From: Microbacterium atlanticum
Lineage (GTDB): Bacteria; Actinomycetota; Actinomycetes; Actinomycetales; Microbacteriaceae
Length of the DNA stretch: 64,000 nt
NCBI RefSeq assembly: GCF_015277815.1
Contig: NZ_CP063813.1
Coordinates: 1,426,001-1,490,000, forward strand
Reading direction: 5' to 3'
The notes under the pieces are model-generated. The model did not search any database. It worked only from the letters and a program-made list of their open reading frames with translations, and had not been told where the DNA came from. The translations under genes and the position numbers were made by a program. Every line of letters begins with the position of its first letter. The first letter of the stretch is position 1. This document shows, one piece after another, positions 9,237 through 17,389 of the stretch.

Positions 9237-11987
9237 ATGCGAGGAGGCCTTGAGCGGTGGAAAAGGGGTGTCGAGTCCCGCGGGGTTCGACACGCGATCG
9301 CCTACGCGCTTGAGGGCACCTGTGATGCTCACCTCCCGCACTTGTCCGGTGCTGATGCGCTCGAAGCGTACGGTCTGGCATCTGACTCGACCGTCGCGCG
9401 ATTCATCGTCGACCAGGGCCGCATCTCGGCCGACGAGCTCACCGCCAGCGGGCTTCGCGTCTGGCTGACCGGCCACGACCCCGTCAGCGGCGAGGAGCGC
9501 GGCCGGCAACGGCTGAGCGCCGACGCTGACCTCTTGCTCGACGGCACGCTCAATCACCCCAAGTCGTACAGCATCGCCGCGTTGCTGCATCCAGAACTCG
9601 CGGCCGAGTTCGAGGCGCTGCAGGACCGGCTGCGGGATCAGATCCTGCTCACCTGGCAGCGTGAGCTGAACGCGCGACGTGGGCACGGCGGACTCATCCG
9701 AGAGGACATCACCCGGATCGAGGTCGTCGAGCTGCAGCATCGTCGCTCCCGGGCGCTCGACCCGCACGCTCACCGTCACATGTGGTTGAACGTCAAGGTG
9801 CTGGGTGAGGACGGCAAGTGGTCGAACGTCGACTCGCGTGTCGCGATGAAGCTGCATACGGTGATCAACGCCGAAGGCGATCTCGCTGCCCGCACCGACC
9901 CCCGATGGATGGCCGCCCTCGCACGCTACGGGTTCACTCTCGACGGGGACGGGGAGGTGGCGCAGCTCGCGGGCGCGGTGCGGTCCTTCTCGCGTCGGTC
10001 GGCGCAGATCGAGCGGAACCGAGCGAGGTTGGTAGCGGAGTGGACGGCCGAGCACAATGGGGCGAGCCCCAGCGTCCGGGTCCTGACGCAGATCGACCGT
10101 CGCGCATGGGCGATGTCGCGCCCGAACAAGCCGGCCCACCTGGACGAGCAGTCCTGGGAATTGACCGTCCGCCACGAGCTGGCGGGTATCGATCCCGCAC
10201 TCACCCGTTATCGGGCTCCGATCTCGACTACCGCAACGCCCCTCGACGCGCTGGACCTGGATCTGCTGTCGAATGCTGCGGTCGTTGATGCCGACGCGCG
10301 GTCCACCCGTTCCGGCGGCCGGTTCAACTCTTTCGATCTCCGCGCCGGCGCCATCCGCGCCCTATCCCACAGCGGAGTGATCGCGCCGCGCGACGCGATG
10401 ACCACCACGATCGATGAGATCACCGACCGAGCGCATCGCAAGTCCGTGCGACTCGTGGGGGACGCGGGCATTCCCGGCCACGTGAAGGCGTTCATGGCGA
10501 CGGACACGATGCGCCTGAAGATCCGTCTCGCGGGGCGCCTCGATGCTCTCGCCTCACCCGGCCGCTCACTCCTGCCGGCCGAGCTACGTCGTGCCGCTGC
10601 ATCCGCGGAAGACATCGAAAACTTGGATGCCTCGCAGTTCGCAGCGGCGGGTGCGATCGCGGGGACGGGTGGGCTCGTGGCGGTCACCGGGCCGGCCGGC
10701 GCGGGCAAGACCACCATGCTGCGCGTCGCGCACGCTGGACTGATCGGACAACGGCGACGGATGCTGGTGGTCGCGCCGACCCGGAAAGCGGCATCGGTCG
10801 CCTCGCGCGAGGTCGGCGCCGCAGCCTCGAGCCTGCACGCTCTGCTCGCCGACCACGGATACCGCTGGCACGCCGATCCCGCCGGAGCCCAAGTATGGAC
10901 TCGGCTGTCGCGCGGCGACGCGGATCCAGCGACAGGGATCGTGTATGACGGGCCTGCGAAGTTCGTCCTCCGGCAGGGCGATCGGATCGTCGTGGATGAG
11001 GCCGGCATGGTCGACCTCCAGACCGCGGCCGCGCTTGTCGATCTCGCCCTAGCGCACGGCGTCGGCGTGGCGATGGTAGGAGATCCTCATCAAGCGCTCC
11101 CGGCCGGGCATGCAGGAGCGATGGCAACCGCAGTGCGCTACGCGACAGCATCCGTCGAACTCGACACCGTCCACCGGTTCAGCGATCCCGAATACGCGGC
11201 GCTCACGCTGCGCCTGCGCAACCCCCGCGACCGCGACGAGGCCCTCAGCGTTGCGGGGGAGTTGCTTCGACGCGGGCACGTGCAACGTGTGGCCAGCACG
11301 GACGAAGCGCGCGAGGCGATGGTTGCGGCTTACTTCGATTGGCACGCGCGAGGCAAGCGAGTGGCGCTGGTTTCCGGTTCAAACGGAGAGGCGGATGCGA
11401 TCAACGACGCCATCCAGCAACGACGCGTCGATGAAGGTGAGCTGGACCCCACGACGCTCGCGCTGGGGATGGGGGAGCAGTGCATCCTGGTCGGTGACAC
11501 CGTGCAGACCCGCCGCAACGATCCGCGCACCGGTGTCGAGAACCGTGCGCAATGGATGGTGCGCAACATATCGGATGGGAGCATTGACCTCGCCTCGGTC
11601 AGTGACAGTGGTGAGATTCGCCGCGTGAGCCGCGACTACGCGCTCGACCATCTGCAACTTGCGTACGCGTCGACGGTGCACGGCATTCAAGGTGAGACGA
11701 CGGATGCCGCGGTGGTTGGGCCTGATGTCGACGCGGCCGGCCTGTATGTAGGCCTGACGCGTGGGCGGCACCAGAACATCGCCGTCACGATCGCTCGGAC
11801 CGACGAGGATGCGCTAAGCAACATCGGCGCTACGATGATGCGCGGAACGACCGAGCTGACGATCCAGGACGCGATGCGCGCGGCGGAGGCTGAGCTGCGG
11901 CGAGCGGCGCGCGAGCGGGCGCTGGAGGCGTCCGGGCCGTGGAACGTCCCGGGCTCTTCTGCCTCGCTCGGCGGACTGTCGCGCTGA
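9237..11987 (+). CDS. MobF-family relaxase with fused RecD-like helicase
   Basis: 916 residues. The N-terminal TrwC/TraI-like relaxase domain has the metal-binding triad H177, H179 and H181 in DPHAHRHMWLN and the family stretch NHPKSYSIAALLHPE. From about residue 470 there is a superfamily 1 helicase: Walker A GPAGAGKTT at 485-493, Walker B VDEAGM, and a C-terminal TVHGIQGETTDAAV motif. The usual paired catalytic tyrosines near the N-terminus are not obvious; Y23 is the nearest candidate. In conjugative elements such proteins nick oriT and unwind the transferred strand. No coupling protein or type IV secretion gene is present, so the element would need help or is defective. Length is shorter than many actinobacterial homologues. 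Confidence 0.87.
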   Translation: MRGGLERWKRGVESRGVRHAIAYALEGTCDAHLPHLSGADALEAYGLASDSTVARFIVDQGRISADELTASGLRVWLTGHDPVSGEERGRQRLSADADLLLDGTLNHPKSYSIAALLHPELAAEFEALQDRLRDQILLTWQRELNARRGHGGLIREDITRIEVVELQHRRSRALDPHAHRHMWLNVKVLGEDGKWSNVDSRVAMKLHTVINAEGDLAARTDPRWMAALARYGFTLDGDGEVAQLAGAVRSFSRRSAQIERNRARLVAEWTAEHNGASPSVRVLTQIDRRAWAMSRPNKPAHLDEQSWELTVRHELAGIDPALTRYRAPISTTATPLDALDLDLLSNAAVVDADARSTRSGGRFNSFDLRAGAIRALSHSGVIAPRDAMTTTIDEITDRAHRKSVRLVGDAGIPGHVKAFMATDTMRLKIRLAGRLDALASPGRSLLPAELRRAAASAEDIENLDASQFAAAGAIAGTGGLVAVTGPAGAGKTTMLRVAHAGLIGQRRRMLVVAPTRKAASVASREVGAAASSLHALLADHGYRWHADPAGAQVWTRLSRGDADPATGIVYDGPAKFVLRQGDRIVVDEAGMVDLQTAAALVDLALAHGVGVAMVGDPHQALPAGHAGAMATAVRYATASVELDTVHRFSDPEYAALTLRLRNPRDRDEALSVAGELLRRGHVQRVASTDEAREAMVAAYFDWHARGKRVALVSGSNGEADAINDAIQQRRVDEGELDPTTLALGMGEQCILVGDTVQTRRNDPRTGVENRAQWMVRNISDGSIDLASVSDSGEIRRVSRDYALDHLQLAYASTVHGIQGETTDAAVVGPDVDAAGLYVGLTRGRHQNIAVTIARTDEDALSNIGATMMRGTTELTIQDAMRAAEAELRRAARERALEASGPWNVPGSSASLGGLSR

Positions 11988-12563
11988 TTGCGTTGGGACT
12001 GCGGGCATCCGCTTTGCGACGTCGTCCTCCACTAGATCGCGCCCACCGCGAATCTCGCTGCGCTCAAGTCGTTGCTGACCAACTCGATGTGAGCGTCAGC
12101 ACAGCAACACGCATGATGGCGAAAATGGAACAGGAGGGGCGCGCAACGGGTCTCATCTCGCGCGAGACCTACAACCGGATGCAGACGGAGCAGCAGAAGC
12201 TGACGTCGCCGCATCAGTTGGGCGACGCAGACCCGGCAGGACCTGCGATCGGACTACATTTCCGGCCGGTGCGTAGGCCGTCACCTACACTGGCCACAGC
12301 GCGTTGTCTGGTGCCGCGATGCGCGGTTCTCGGTACCGTGGGATTGCGACTTCCAGTCGCGTTATCGACGTTGAATCACACATCGGTCGAGCGGCCCACA
12401 TTTCGCCCGCACTTGCTGAGAAGAGCCGCGAATTTCAATGCATATTCGTGTCGGCGCATGCGCCTGAGCGCTCCGGAATTCCGCGGTTTTTGCGGGTGAA
12501 TGAGGGTTGTTCATATGCCTTTCGCCTCATTCGATTCCCCCCATCTCCACCAACCGCTGTCAC
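11988..12563. other. relaxase downstream region with one coding-like patch
   Basis: 576 bp without a confident gene. Positions 12065-12229 read on the plus strand as a helical, non-random stretch (TRMMAKMEQEGRATGLISRE and onward) without a start or recognisable family. It could be a decayed helix-turn-helix protein or a shifted C-terminus of the relaxase. The rest shows nothing recognisable. Confidence 0.35.
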
Positions 12564-12613
12564 CGAAGAGGGCCCGAGCTCCGCAGAATTCTGCGGAGCT
12601 CGGGCCCTCTTCG
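12564..12613. terminator. perfect 50-bp palindrome, probable bidirectional terminator
   Basis: Twenty-five base pairs on each side of a central GAATTC match without a single mismatch or spacer. The outer part CGAAGAGGGCCCGAGCTCC and its complement look like the stem of an actinobacterial terminator. It stands between the plus-strand relaxase region and the minus-strand serine hydrolase pseudogene. Confidence 0.75.
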
Positions 12614-12649
12614 CGCTGACCGCTCCAACGTGCGCGGATCGACGCTCTG

Positions 12650-13685
12650 TCACTCGGCTGGATCGTCGCTGAAGCTGTTGCCCTCGAGCGCCTGCGAGGG
12701 TGAGCCCGAAATCGACGTCGTCACCGTACAGTGCGATCCCGAGCGCCTGGACCATCGGCGGCGGCGTGATCGCGTTCGCAAGCTTCGTGGACACCACGGC
12801 AATGGTCGTGTCGAGCTCGGGTGAGTGCATCGTCGCCGACTCGTAGCCGGCGAAGCTGCCCTCCGCGCCGTAGAGAAGCCTCCGGTCTCGACGAAGCCGA
12901 GCCCGTAGCGCCACTGCCCGGGGCCGTTGTAGTTGCCACCGAAGACGAACGGCATCATGTCGGTCGTCGCCTCCGCCCAAACCTCCGGAGTGAGCAGCGA
13001 TCCGGTGGCCAGAGATTCGGCCCACACCCGCATGTCGGTCAGGGTCGACACCATGCCGCCGTGCGCCCAGAGACAGGATCCGGGGATGTCGGTCGCATCA
13101 TCCGCGGCAGTCGGGGCCTGGGTCGGCCCCGTGGACCCGGTTCCGTAGCCGCGCGTCAACGGCGGGGTGAGGCCGCTCCCCGATGCCGGAAGCAGCGTTC
13201 GGTCGAGACCAAGGGGTGTCGCGATGCGTTCTTGCAGCGCGGTATTGAGGTCCTGGCCGGTGACGATTTCCACGACGCGACCGAGCAGGTTGTATCCGTA
13301 GTTGCTGTACGACCATCGTTCGCCGGGCGCCGCGACAGGCTCGAACAGCGCCTCGGCGGTGAGCAGCTCGTTCACAGTGCAACCCGACGGCACCTGCGCC
13401 TGCACAGTAGGGGACGTGAAGCCGTCGGCGAGACCGCTGGTGTGGTTCAACAACTGCCGGATGGTGATCTGGTCGCCGTTCGGGACGCCCGGCACCCAGG
13501 TGGAGATCGTGTCATCCAGACCGACGCTCCCTTCACCGACCAGCTGGAGCACGAGGTTCGCAGTGAAGGTCTTGGTCTGGCTGGCGATCTTGAACTGCAT
13601 GTCCGGAGCCAGCGGCTCTCCGGTCGCCAGGTCGGCCACGCCGGTCGCGGTCACGTAAGGCAGGCGCGGGACCGACGAGCGACCG
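12650..13685 (-). pseudogene. serine hydrolase (beta-lactamase/DD-peptidase fold), truncated and frameshifted
   Basis: The readable parts have the penicillin-binding fold motifs: SQTK (nucleophile Ser and Lys) in FKIASQTKTFTANLVL, YSNYGYNLLG (Tyr-x-Asn), and SGLADG before them. The 5' end is missing: homology-like sequence begins at about 13685 (PYVTATGVADLATGEP) with no signal peptide. After GLGFVETGG (about 12875) the frame shifts by one, continuing as LYGAEGSFAGYESATMHSPE, and shifts back near 12690 to end in SFSDDPAE. Two indels plus the lost N-terminus indicate a dead gene; sequencing error could explain the indels but not the truncation. The intact ancestor was probably a secreted class C-like hydrolase. 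Confidence 0.85.
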
Positions 13686-13946
13686 ATGGTGCCCTCAGCG
13701 ACGTTCCTCAAGGCCCTGGACGCGATCGCCCTCACGCTGCGCCGCCAGGACGTGAAGCTCGTCGTCTGCGGCGTGCCCGAAAGATTCCGCCAACTGGTTC
13801 GTCGCACCGGCCGACTGAGTCACCTCGGCGAAGACGACATCGTGGCCGCGACATCGAAGCTCCAAGAGGCGCTCGACCTTGCTTATGCGCATGCGGAGAC
13901 GGTGCGGCTCGGAACGACTTCCGCGGATGATCCTCGCGTTGGGTGA
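13686..13946 (+). pseudogene. C-terminal STAS-domain fragment of a SulP-type anion transporter
   Basis: About 85 codons, beginning FLKALDAIALTLRRQDVKLVVCGVPERFRQL and ending in a natural stop. This is the second half of a STAS domain as found at the C-terminus of SulP sulfate/bicarbonate transporters; the membrane part and the first half of the STAS fold are absent. The fragment starts exactly where the serine hydrolase on the other strand loses its N-terminus, so a deletion or recombination joined the two. It is unlikely to be expressed as a functional protein. Confidence 0.6.
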
Positions 13947-13963
13947 AACGGCGTTCGAGAGCG

Positions 13964-14752
13964 TCAGCTCGCGGGCCGGAGGATCAGGTCGTCGATCGCG
14001 TCTTTGTCCACCGGCCGGCCGAGGAGGAAGCCCTGCGCTCGGTGGCATCCGACCGTCGAGACGAATTCGAGCTGCTCCGGCGTTTCGACGCCCTCGGCGA
14101 CGACGCGCAATCCTCGGCGGCGGGCGACCTCGACAACGCCGGCGATGATGTCGCTCGCTTCGAGGTTGTTGCCGTCGAGGAGGGACCGGTCGAGTTTCAC
14201 CTCGTCGACGGGCAGCCGGGCCAGCTGAGTCGACGACGCATGACCGACCCCGTAATCGTCGAGCGACACGACTCCGCCCATCTCGCGTATGTCGTCGAGC
14301 CGTGCCGTCACGGCCCCCACATCCAGCAGGGGATACGACTCGGTGATCTCGATCGTGAGCAGGGCCGGCGGGAAGGCGAATCGCCCCAGCATCGAGGTGA
14401 CATCGAGAACGAAGCTGTCGGCCTCGAGCTGCACCGGTGAGGCGTTCACCGATACCGAGACGGGGTCCGTCGATCCCTGCCACCCGCTTGCCGCGTCCAA
14501 GGCCTGTTCGAGCATGAACCGGCCGATGGGGTGGATTGCGCCGGAGCGCTCGGCTATCGGGATGAACACATCCGGAGGCACGAGTCCGAGCGTCGGGTGC
14601 CGCCAACGGCAGAGCGCCTCAGCGCCGACGACGTCCCGGGAGCGGAGGTCGAACTGTGGCTGGAACACTGCGAACAGCTCCTCGCGCTCCAGCGCGCCAT
14701 CGAGCGCGGCCGCCAGGTCGGCATCCGCTCGCGCTTCGTCTGAAGACGTCAC
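13964..14752 (-). CDS. EAL-domain cyclic-di-GMP phosphodiesterase
   Basis: 262 residues from a GTG at 14752, almost only an EAL domain. The signature EAL is kept in GAEALCRWRHP. Other metal and substrate residues are present: N in VSVNASPVQL, E in TIEITES, the DD pair in SLDDYGVGHASS, K in VKLDRS, E in VAEGVET and Q in AQGF. This complete set predicts hydrolysis of c-di-GMP to pGpG. No sensor domain or membrane helix is attached. GAGGGAACC directly before the GTG supports this start; an ATG at 14842 would add 30 low-complexity residues but lacks a ribosome site. It is convergent with the SulP fragment. Confidence 0.87.
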   Translation of the reverse strand: MTSSDEARADADLAAALDGALEREELFAVFQPQFDLRSRDVVGAEALCRWRHPTLGLVPPDVFIPIAERSGAIHPIGRFMLEQALDAASGWQGSTDPVSVSVNASPVQLEADSFVLDVTSMLGRFAFPPALLTIEITESYPLLDVGAVTARLDDIREMGGVVSLDDYGVGHASSTQLARLPVDEVKLDRSLLDGNNLEASDIIAGVVEVARRRGLRVVAEGVETPEQLEFVSTVGCHRAQGFLLGRPVDKDAIDDLILRPAS

Positions 14753-15132
14753 GGTTCCCTCAGCGCTCCGCGTGCCACCGTCGACCGGCGATGATCGGTC
14801 GTGCGCTGGACGAGCTCTGGACGAGACATCTGCTTCTTTCATGAGCGTTGACTACGACGGTACGGGTGCGTGCGTTACGCCGAGGCCACGAGAGGGTTTC
14901 ACCCGGTCCACAGTCCTGGAGCTGCGCGATGCGTTGACCGAGTATCCCGAACCTGCGGTCGGTTCGGGGTGTCTTGACAAGCGGACCTGACAGGTCTCCG
15001 CGGCACGACGGAGGCGCGACCGACGGTCTGGCGTTCGTCGGGGTGATGTGCGGGTCCCGCGACGGGTGTATCGTGCGGTCGTGCGCACCGGTGGGGACCG
15101 GAGGCACGGTCGAGGGGGACTGGGGGTTCGCC
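14753..15132. other. intergenic, candidate promoter for the hemerythrin gene
   Basis: 380 bp separating divergent genes. An interrupted palindrome GACCTGACAGGTC at 14984-14996 follows a TTGACA (14974-14979). A TATCGT hexamer at 15069-15074 is a plausible -10 about 58 bases before the hemerythrin start. No small gene is supported. Confidence 0.4.
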
Positions 15133-15867
15133 ATGGTGACCAAGCTGCCGTCGTCCGGCGCGATGCCCGCGGGGCAGCATCCGGGCTGTGACACGTCGGG
15201 GCTCATCCTGGTGCACCGCATCTTCCGCTGGCTGTACACCCAGCTGCCCGAGCTGGTGCGCGAGGTGAAGCCCGGTGACCTGGAGCGCGCCGCGATCGTC
15301 GGGCGGTACGCGCACCTGGACTTCTATGCGCTCCACATGCATCACGAGACGGAGGACATCGCGCTCTGGGACCGGCTGACCTCGCGTGACCCGGGATGCG
15401 CCCTCCACGTCGATCAGATGCGGGCGCAGCACGCCGAGGTGGCGGCACAGCTCGCGCGTATAGAGCCCCAGCTGGCGCCGTGGACCGCCACCGCGGACCC
15501 GCGACTGGGTGACGCGTTCGCGACGGACATCGAGACCCTGCGCGACACCCTGCGAGCGCATCTGATGCAGGAGGAGGACGACATCCTGCCCGTCGCGGGA
15601 GCCGTCCTCTCACAGCAGGAATGGGACTGGATGGAGGAGCACACCCGCGAGCACCTGGCCGCGCACCGCAAGGAGCTGGGCAAGGACATCATGTCGCTGC
15701 AGGTCGGGCTGCTCATCGCGAGCGTCCCGGAAGAGGAGCGGGCTGACTGGATGCGCAAGAACATCCCCGCGCCGATCCGGCTGCTGTATGTCCTGTTGAT
15801 GAAGCGGCAGTACGACCGGGCGATGAGGGAGCTGTACCCCGACCGGCCGGTCCCCGCGATGGTGTGA
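15133..15867 (+). CDS. hemerythrin-like HHE-domain protein
   Basis: 244 residues. The N-terminal 150 residues form a hemerythrin-type four-helix bundle with the expected iron ligands: H28 in LILVHRIFRW, H61, the cluster LHMHHETED around 68-74, H in QMRAQHAEV and HLMQEEDDILP. The C-terminal 80 residues are a helical extension of unknown role (KRQYDRAMRELYPDRP). Proteins of this type bind a di-iron centre and may sense oxygen or reactive nitrogen. Start 15133 fits the homology; the frame is open further upstream but that part is low complexity. The next gene starts 6 bases after its stop, so they form one operon. Confidence 0.83.
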   Translation: MVTKLPSSGAMPAGQHPGCDTSGLILVHRIFRWLYTQLPELVREVKPGDLERAAIVGRYAHLDFYALHMHHETEDIALWDRLTSRDPGCALHVDQMRAQHAEVAAQLARIEPQLAPWTATADPRLGDAFATDIETLRDTLRAHLMQEEDDILPVAGAVLSQQEWDWMEEHTREHLAAHRKELGKDIMSLQVGLLIASVPEEERADWMRKNIPAPIRLLYVLLMKRQYDRAMRELYPDRPVPAMV

Positions 15868-15873
15868 CCGCTC

Positions 15874-16353
15874 ATGCGTCGACGCATCTTCCTCGACGTG
15901 CCTCTGCCGTACCCGCCGGAGCGGGTCTTCCCCTACTTCGCCGACCCTGCGCGGTGGCCGGACTTCGCCCCGGCGGTGCAGTTCCGCCAGCGCATCGGTG
16001 AGGGGCCCGCACGGGTGGGGAGCCGATGGTGGGCGATCGACCGCATCCTCGGGCCGTTCACCGTCCGCTTCGCTGACGAACTCGAGGTCATCGAGCCGCC
16101 GCGACGGGTGATGTGGCACTCCACGGCGCCGTGGAACTCGCGAGTCGAGTACGTCTGCGTCGCCCACGGCGGCGGGACGCGCGTGCTCGCCGACTACGAG
16201 GGCGACGTCGCCGGGTGGCTGCGGCTCGTGGCTCTGCTGCCGACGTTCGTGCTCGCGCGCATCCTGATGCGGGACTTCCGCGGGCTCGAACGACTGCTCG
16301 CAGCCGAGACTGGGTCGATCCTCGCACTCGACGCCGGCGTTGCCCGTGGCTGA
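15874..16353 (+). CDS. SRPBCC-family (polyketide cyclase/START-like) protein
   Basis: 159 residues with the START/Bet v1 pattern: a first strand RIFLDVPLPYPPERVFPYFADPARWPDF, then ADELEVIEPPRRVMWHSTAP, and a C-terminal helix with FRGLERLLAAETGS. Such proteins bind hydrophobic ligands in a helix-grip cavity; the ligand is unknown. It follows the hemerythrin gene with only 6 bases between them. Nothing in the sequence indicates catalysis. Confidence 0.8.
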   Translation: MRRRIFLDVPLPYPPERVFPYFADPARWPDFAPAVQFRQRIGEGPARVGSRWWAIDRILGPFTVRFADELEVIEPPRRVMWHSTAPWNSRVEYVCVAHGGGTRVLADYEGDVAGWLRLVALLPTFVLARILMRDFRGLERLLAAETGSILALDAGVARG

Positions 16354-16473
16354 CAGGCGTCTTCGACGGGTGCCGTCAGCCTGATCCCCTCGTGCGGCGG
16401 GGCGGTGCATGTCCAGCCCCGCCGCGGGTCTCGGCGCGCGTGGGAGGCTGACGGGGTGACCGGAAGGACAGTG

Positions 16474-17367
16474 ATGAAGCAGCGCACTCTGGCAGGACGA
16501 CAGGTCTCGGCGATCGGGCTGGGCGCTATGCCGCTGTCGATGAACAACGACAGGCAGTACCCCTCGTTCGAGGACGCCGTGGCGACGGTGCACGCCGCGC
16601 TGGACGCCGGCGTCACACTGATCGACACCGCCGACATCTATGCGCCGGCCTGGGATCAGATGGGCCACAACGAGCGCATCGTCGCGGAGGCGCTGCAGAC
16701 CTGGGAGGGGGACCAGTCCGGCATCTTCGTCACGACGAAGGGCGGAATCACGCGCGCCGAGGGGGAGACGTGGGGCCGTGACGGGTCCCAGGAGTATCTG
16801 CGCTCCGCCGTCGAGAAGTCCCTCGAGAACCTCGGCGTCGACCAGATCGAGCTGTACCAGTATCACCGTCCCGATCGGTGGCGCGTGTACGGCGATGTCA
16901 TGGTGTCGCTGGCGCAGCTGCAGCAAGAGGGCCTCATCCGCGCGGTCGGGATCTCGAACGCCAGTGTCGAGGAGATTCAGATCGCGCTGGACGTACTCGG
17001 CGAGGGCAACCTCGCGAGCGTGCAGAACGAGTTCTCGCCGAAACACCCTGGCAGCATCGGTGAACTGACGTTCTGCGGCGAGCACGGCATCGCCTTCCTC
17101 CCGTGGAGCCCGCTGGGGGGCACCGGCGGAGGGGCGCGGCGCGTGGGGGAGCGGTTCGCCGCCTTCGCCGAGGTCGGCGAAGCACACGGCGTCAGCCCCC
17201 AGCAGGTCGTACTGGCCTGGGAGCTCGCTCTCGGCGGGCACGTCATCCCCATCCCGGGCGCCCGGCGCGCGGCATCCATCACGGACTCCGCGAAGGCGGC
17301 CGATCTCGAGCTCACCGGCGGCGAGGTCACCCGCCTGTCCGAATCCGTGGGCATCTTCGGCGACTGA
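16474..17367 (+). CDS. aldo/keto reductase
   Basis: 297 residues, a TIM-barrel NADPH-dependent oxidoreductase. The catalytic tetrad positions are visible: D51 and Y56 in IDTADIYAP, K in VTTKGG, and H in YQYHRPDRW. The C-terminal NADP-binding part has IPGARRAASITDSAKAADLEL, typical of the AKR families related to yeast/plant aldehyde reductases and bacterial YajO/pyridoxal reductases. The substrate is unknown. GGAAGGA at 16462-16468 supports ATG 16474; a GTG one codon upstream is possible. Confidence 0.88.
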   Translation: MKQRTLAGRQVSAIGLGAMPLSMNNDRQYPSFEDAVATVHAALDAGVTLIDTADIYAPAWDQMGHNERIVAEALQTWEGDQSGIFVTTKGGITRAEGETWGRDGSQEYLRSAVEKSLENLGVDQIELYQYHRPDRWRVYGDVMVSLAQLQQEGLIRAVGISNASVEEIQIALDVLGEGNLASVQNEFSPKHPGSIGELTFCGEHGIAFLPWSPLGGTGGGARRVGERFAAFAEVGEAHGVSPQQVVLAWELALGGHVIPIPGARRAASITDSAKAADLELTGGEVTRLSESVGIFGD

Positions 17368-17389
17368 ACGCGTCGACCGGACGCGGGGT

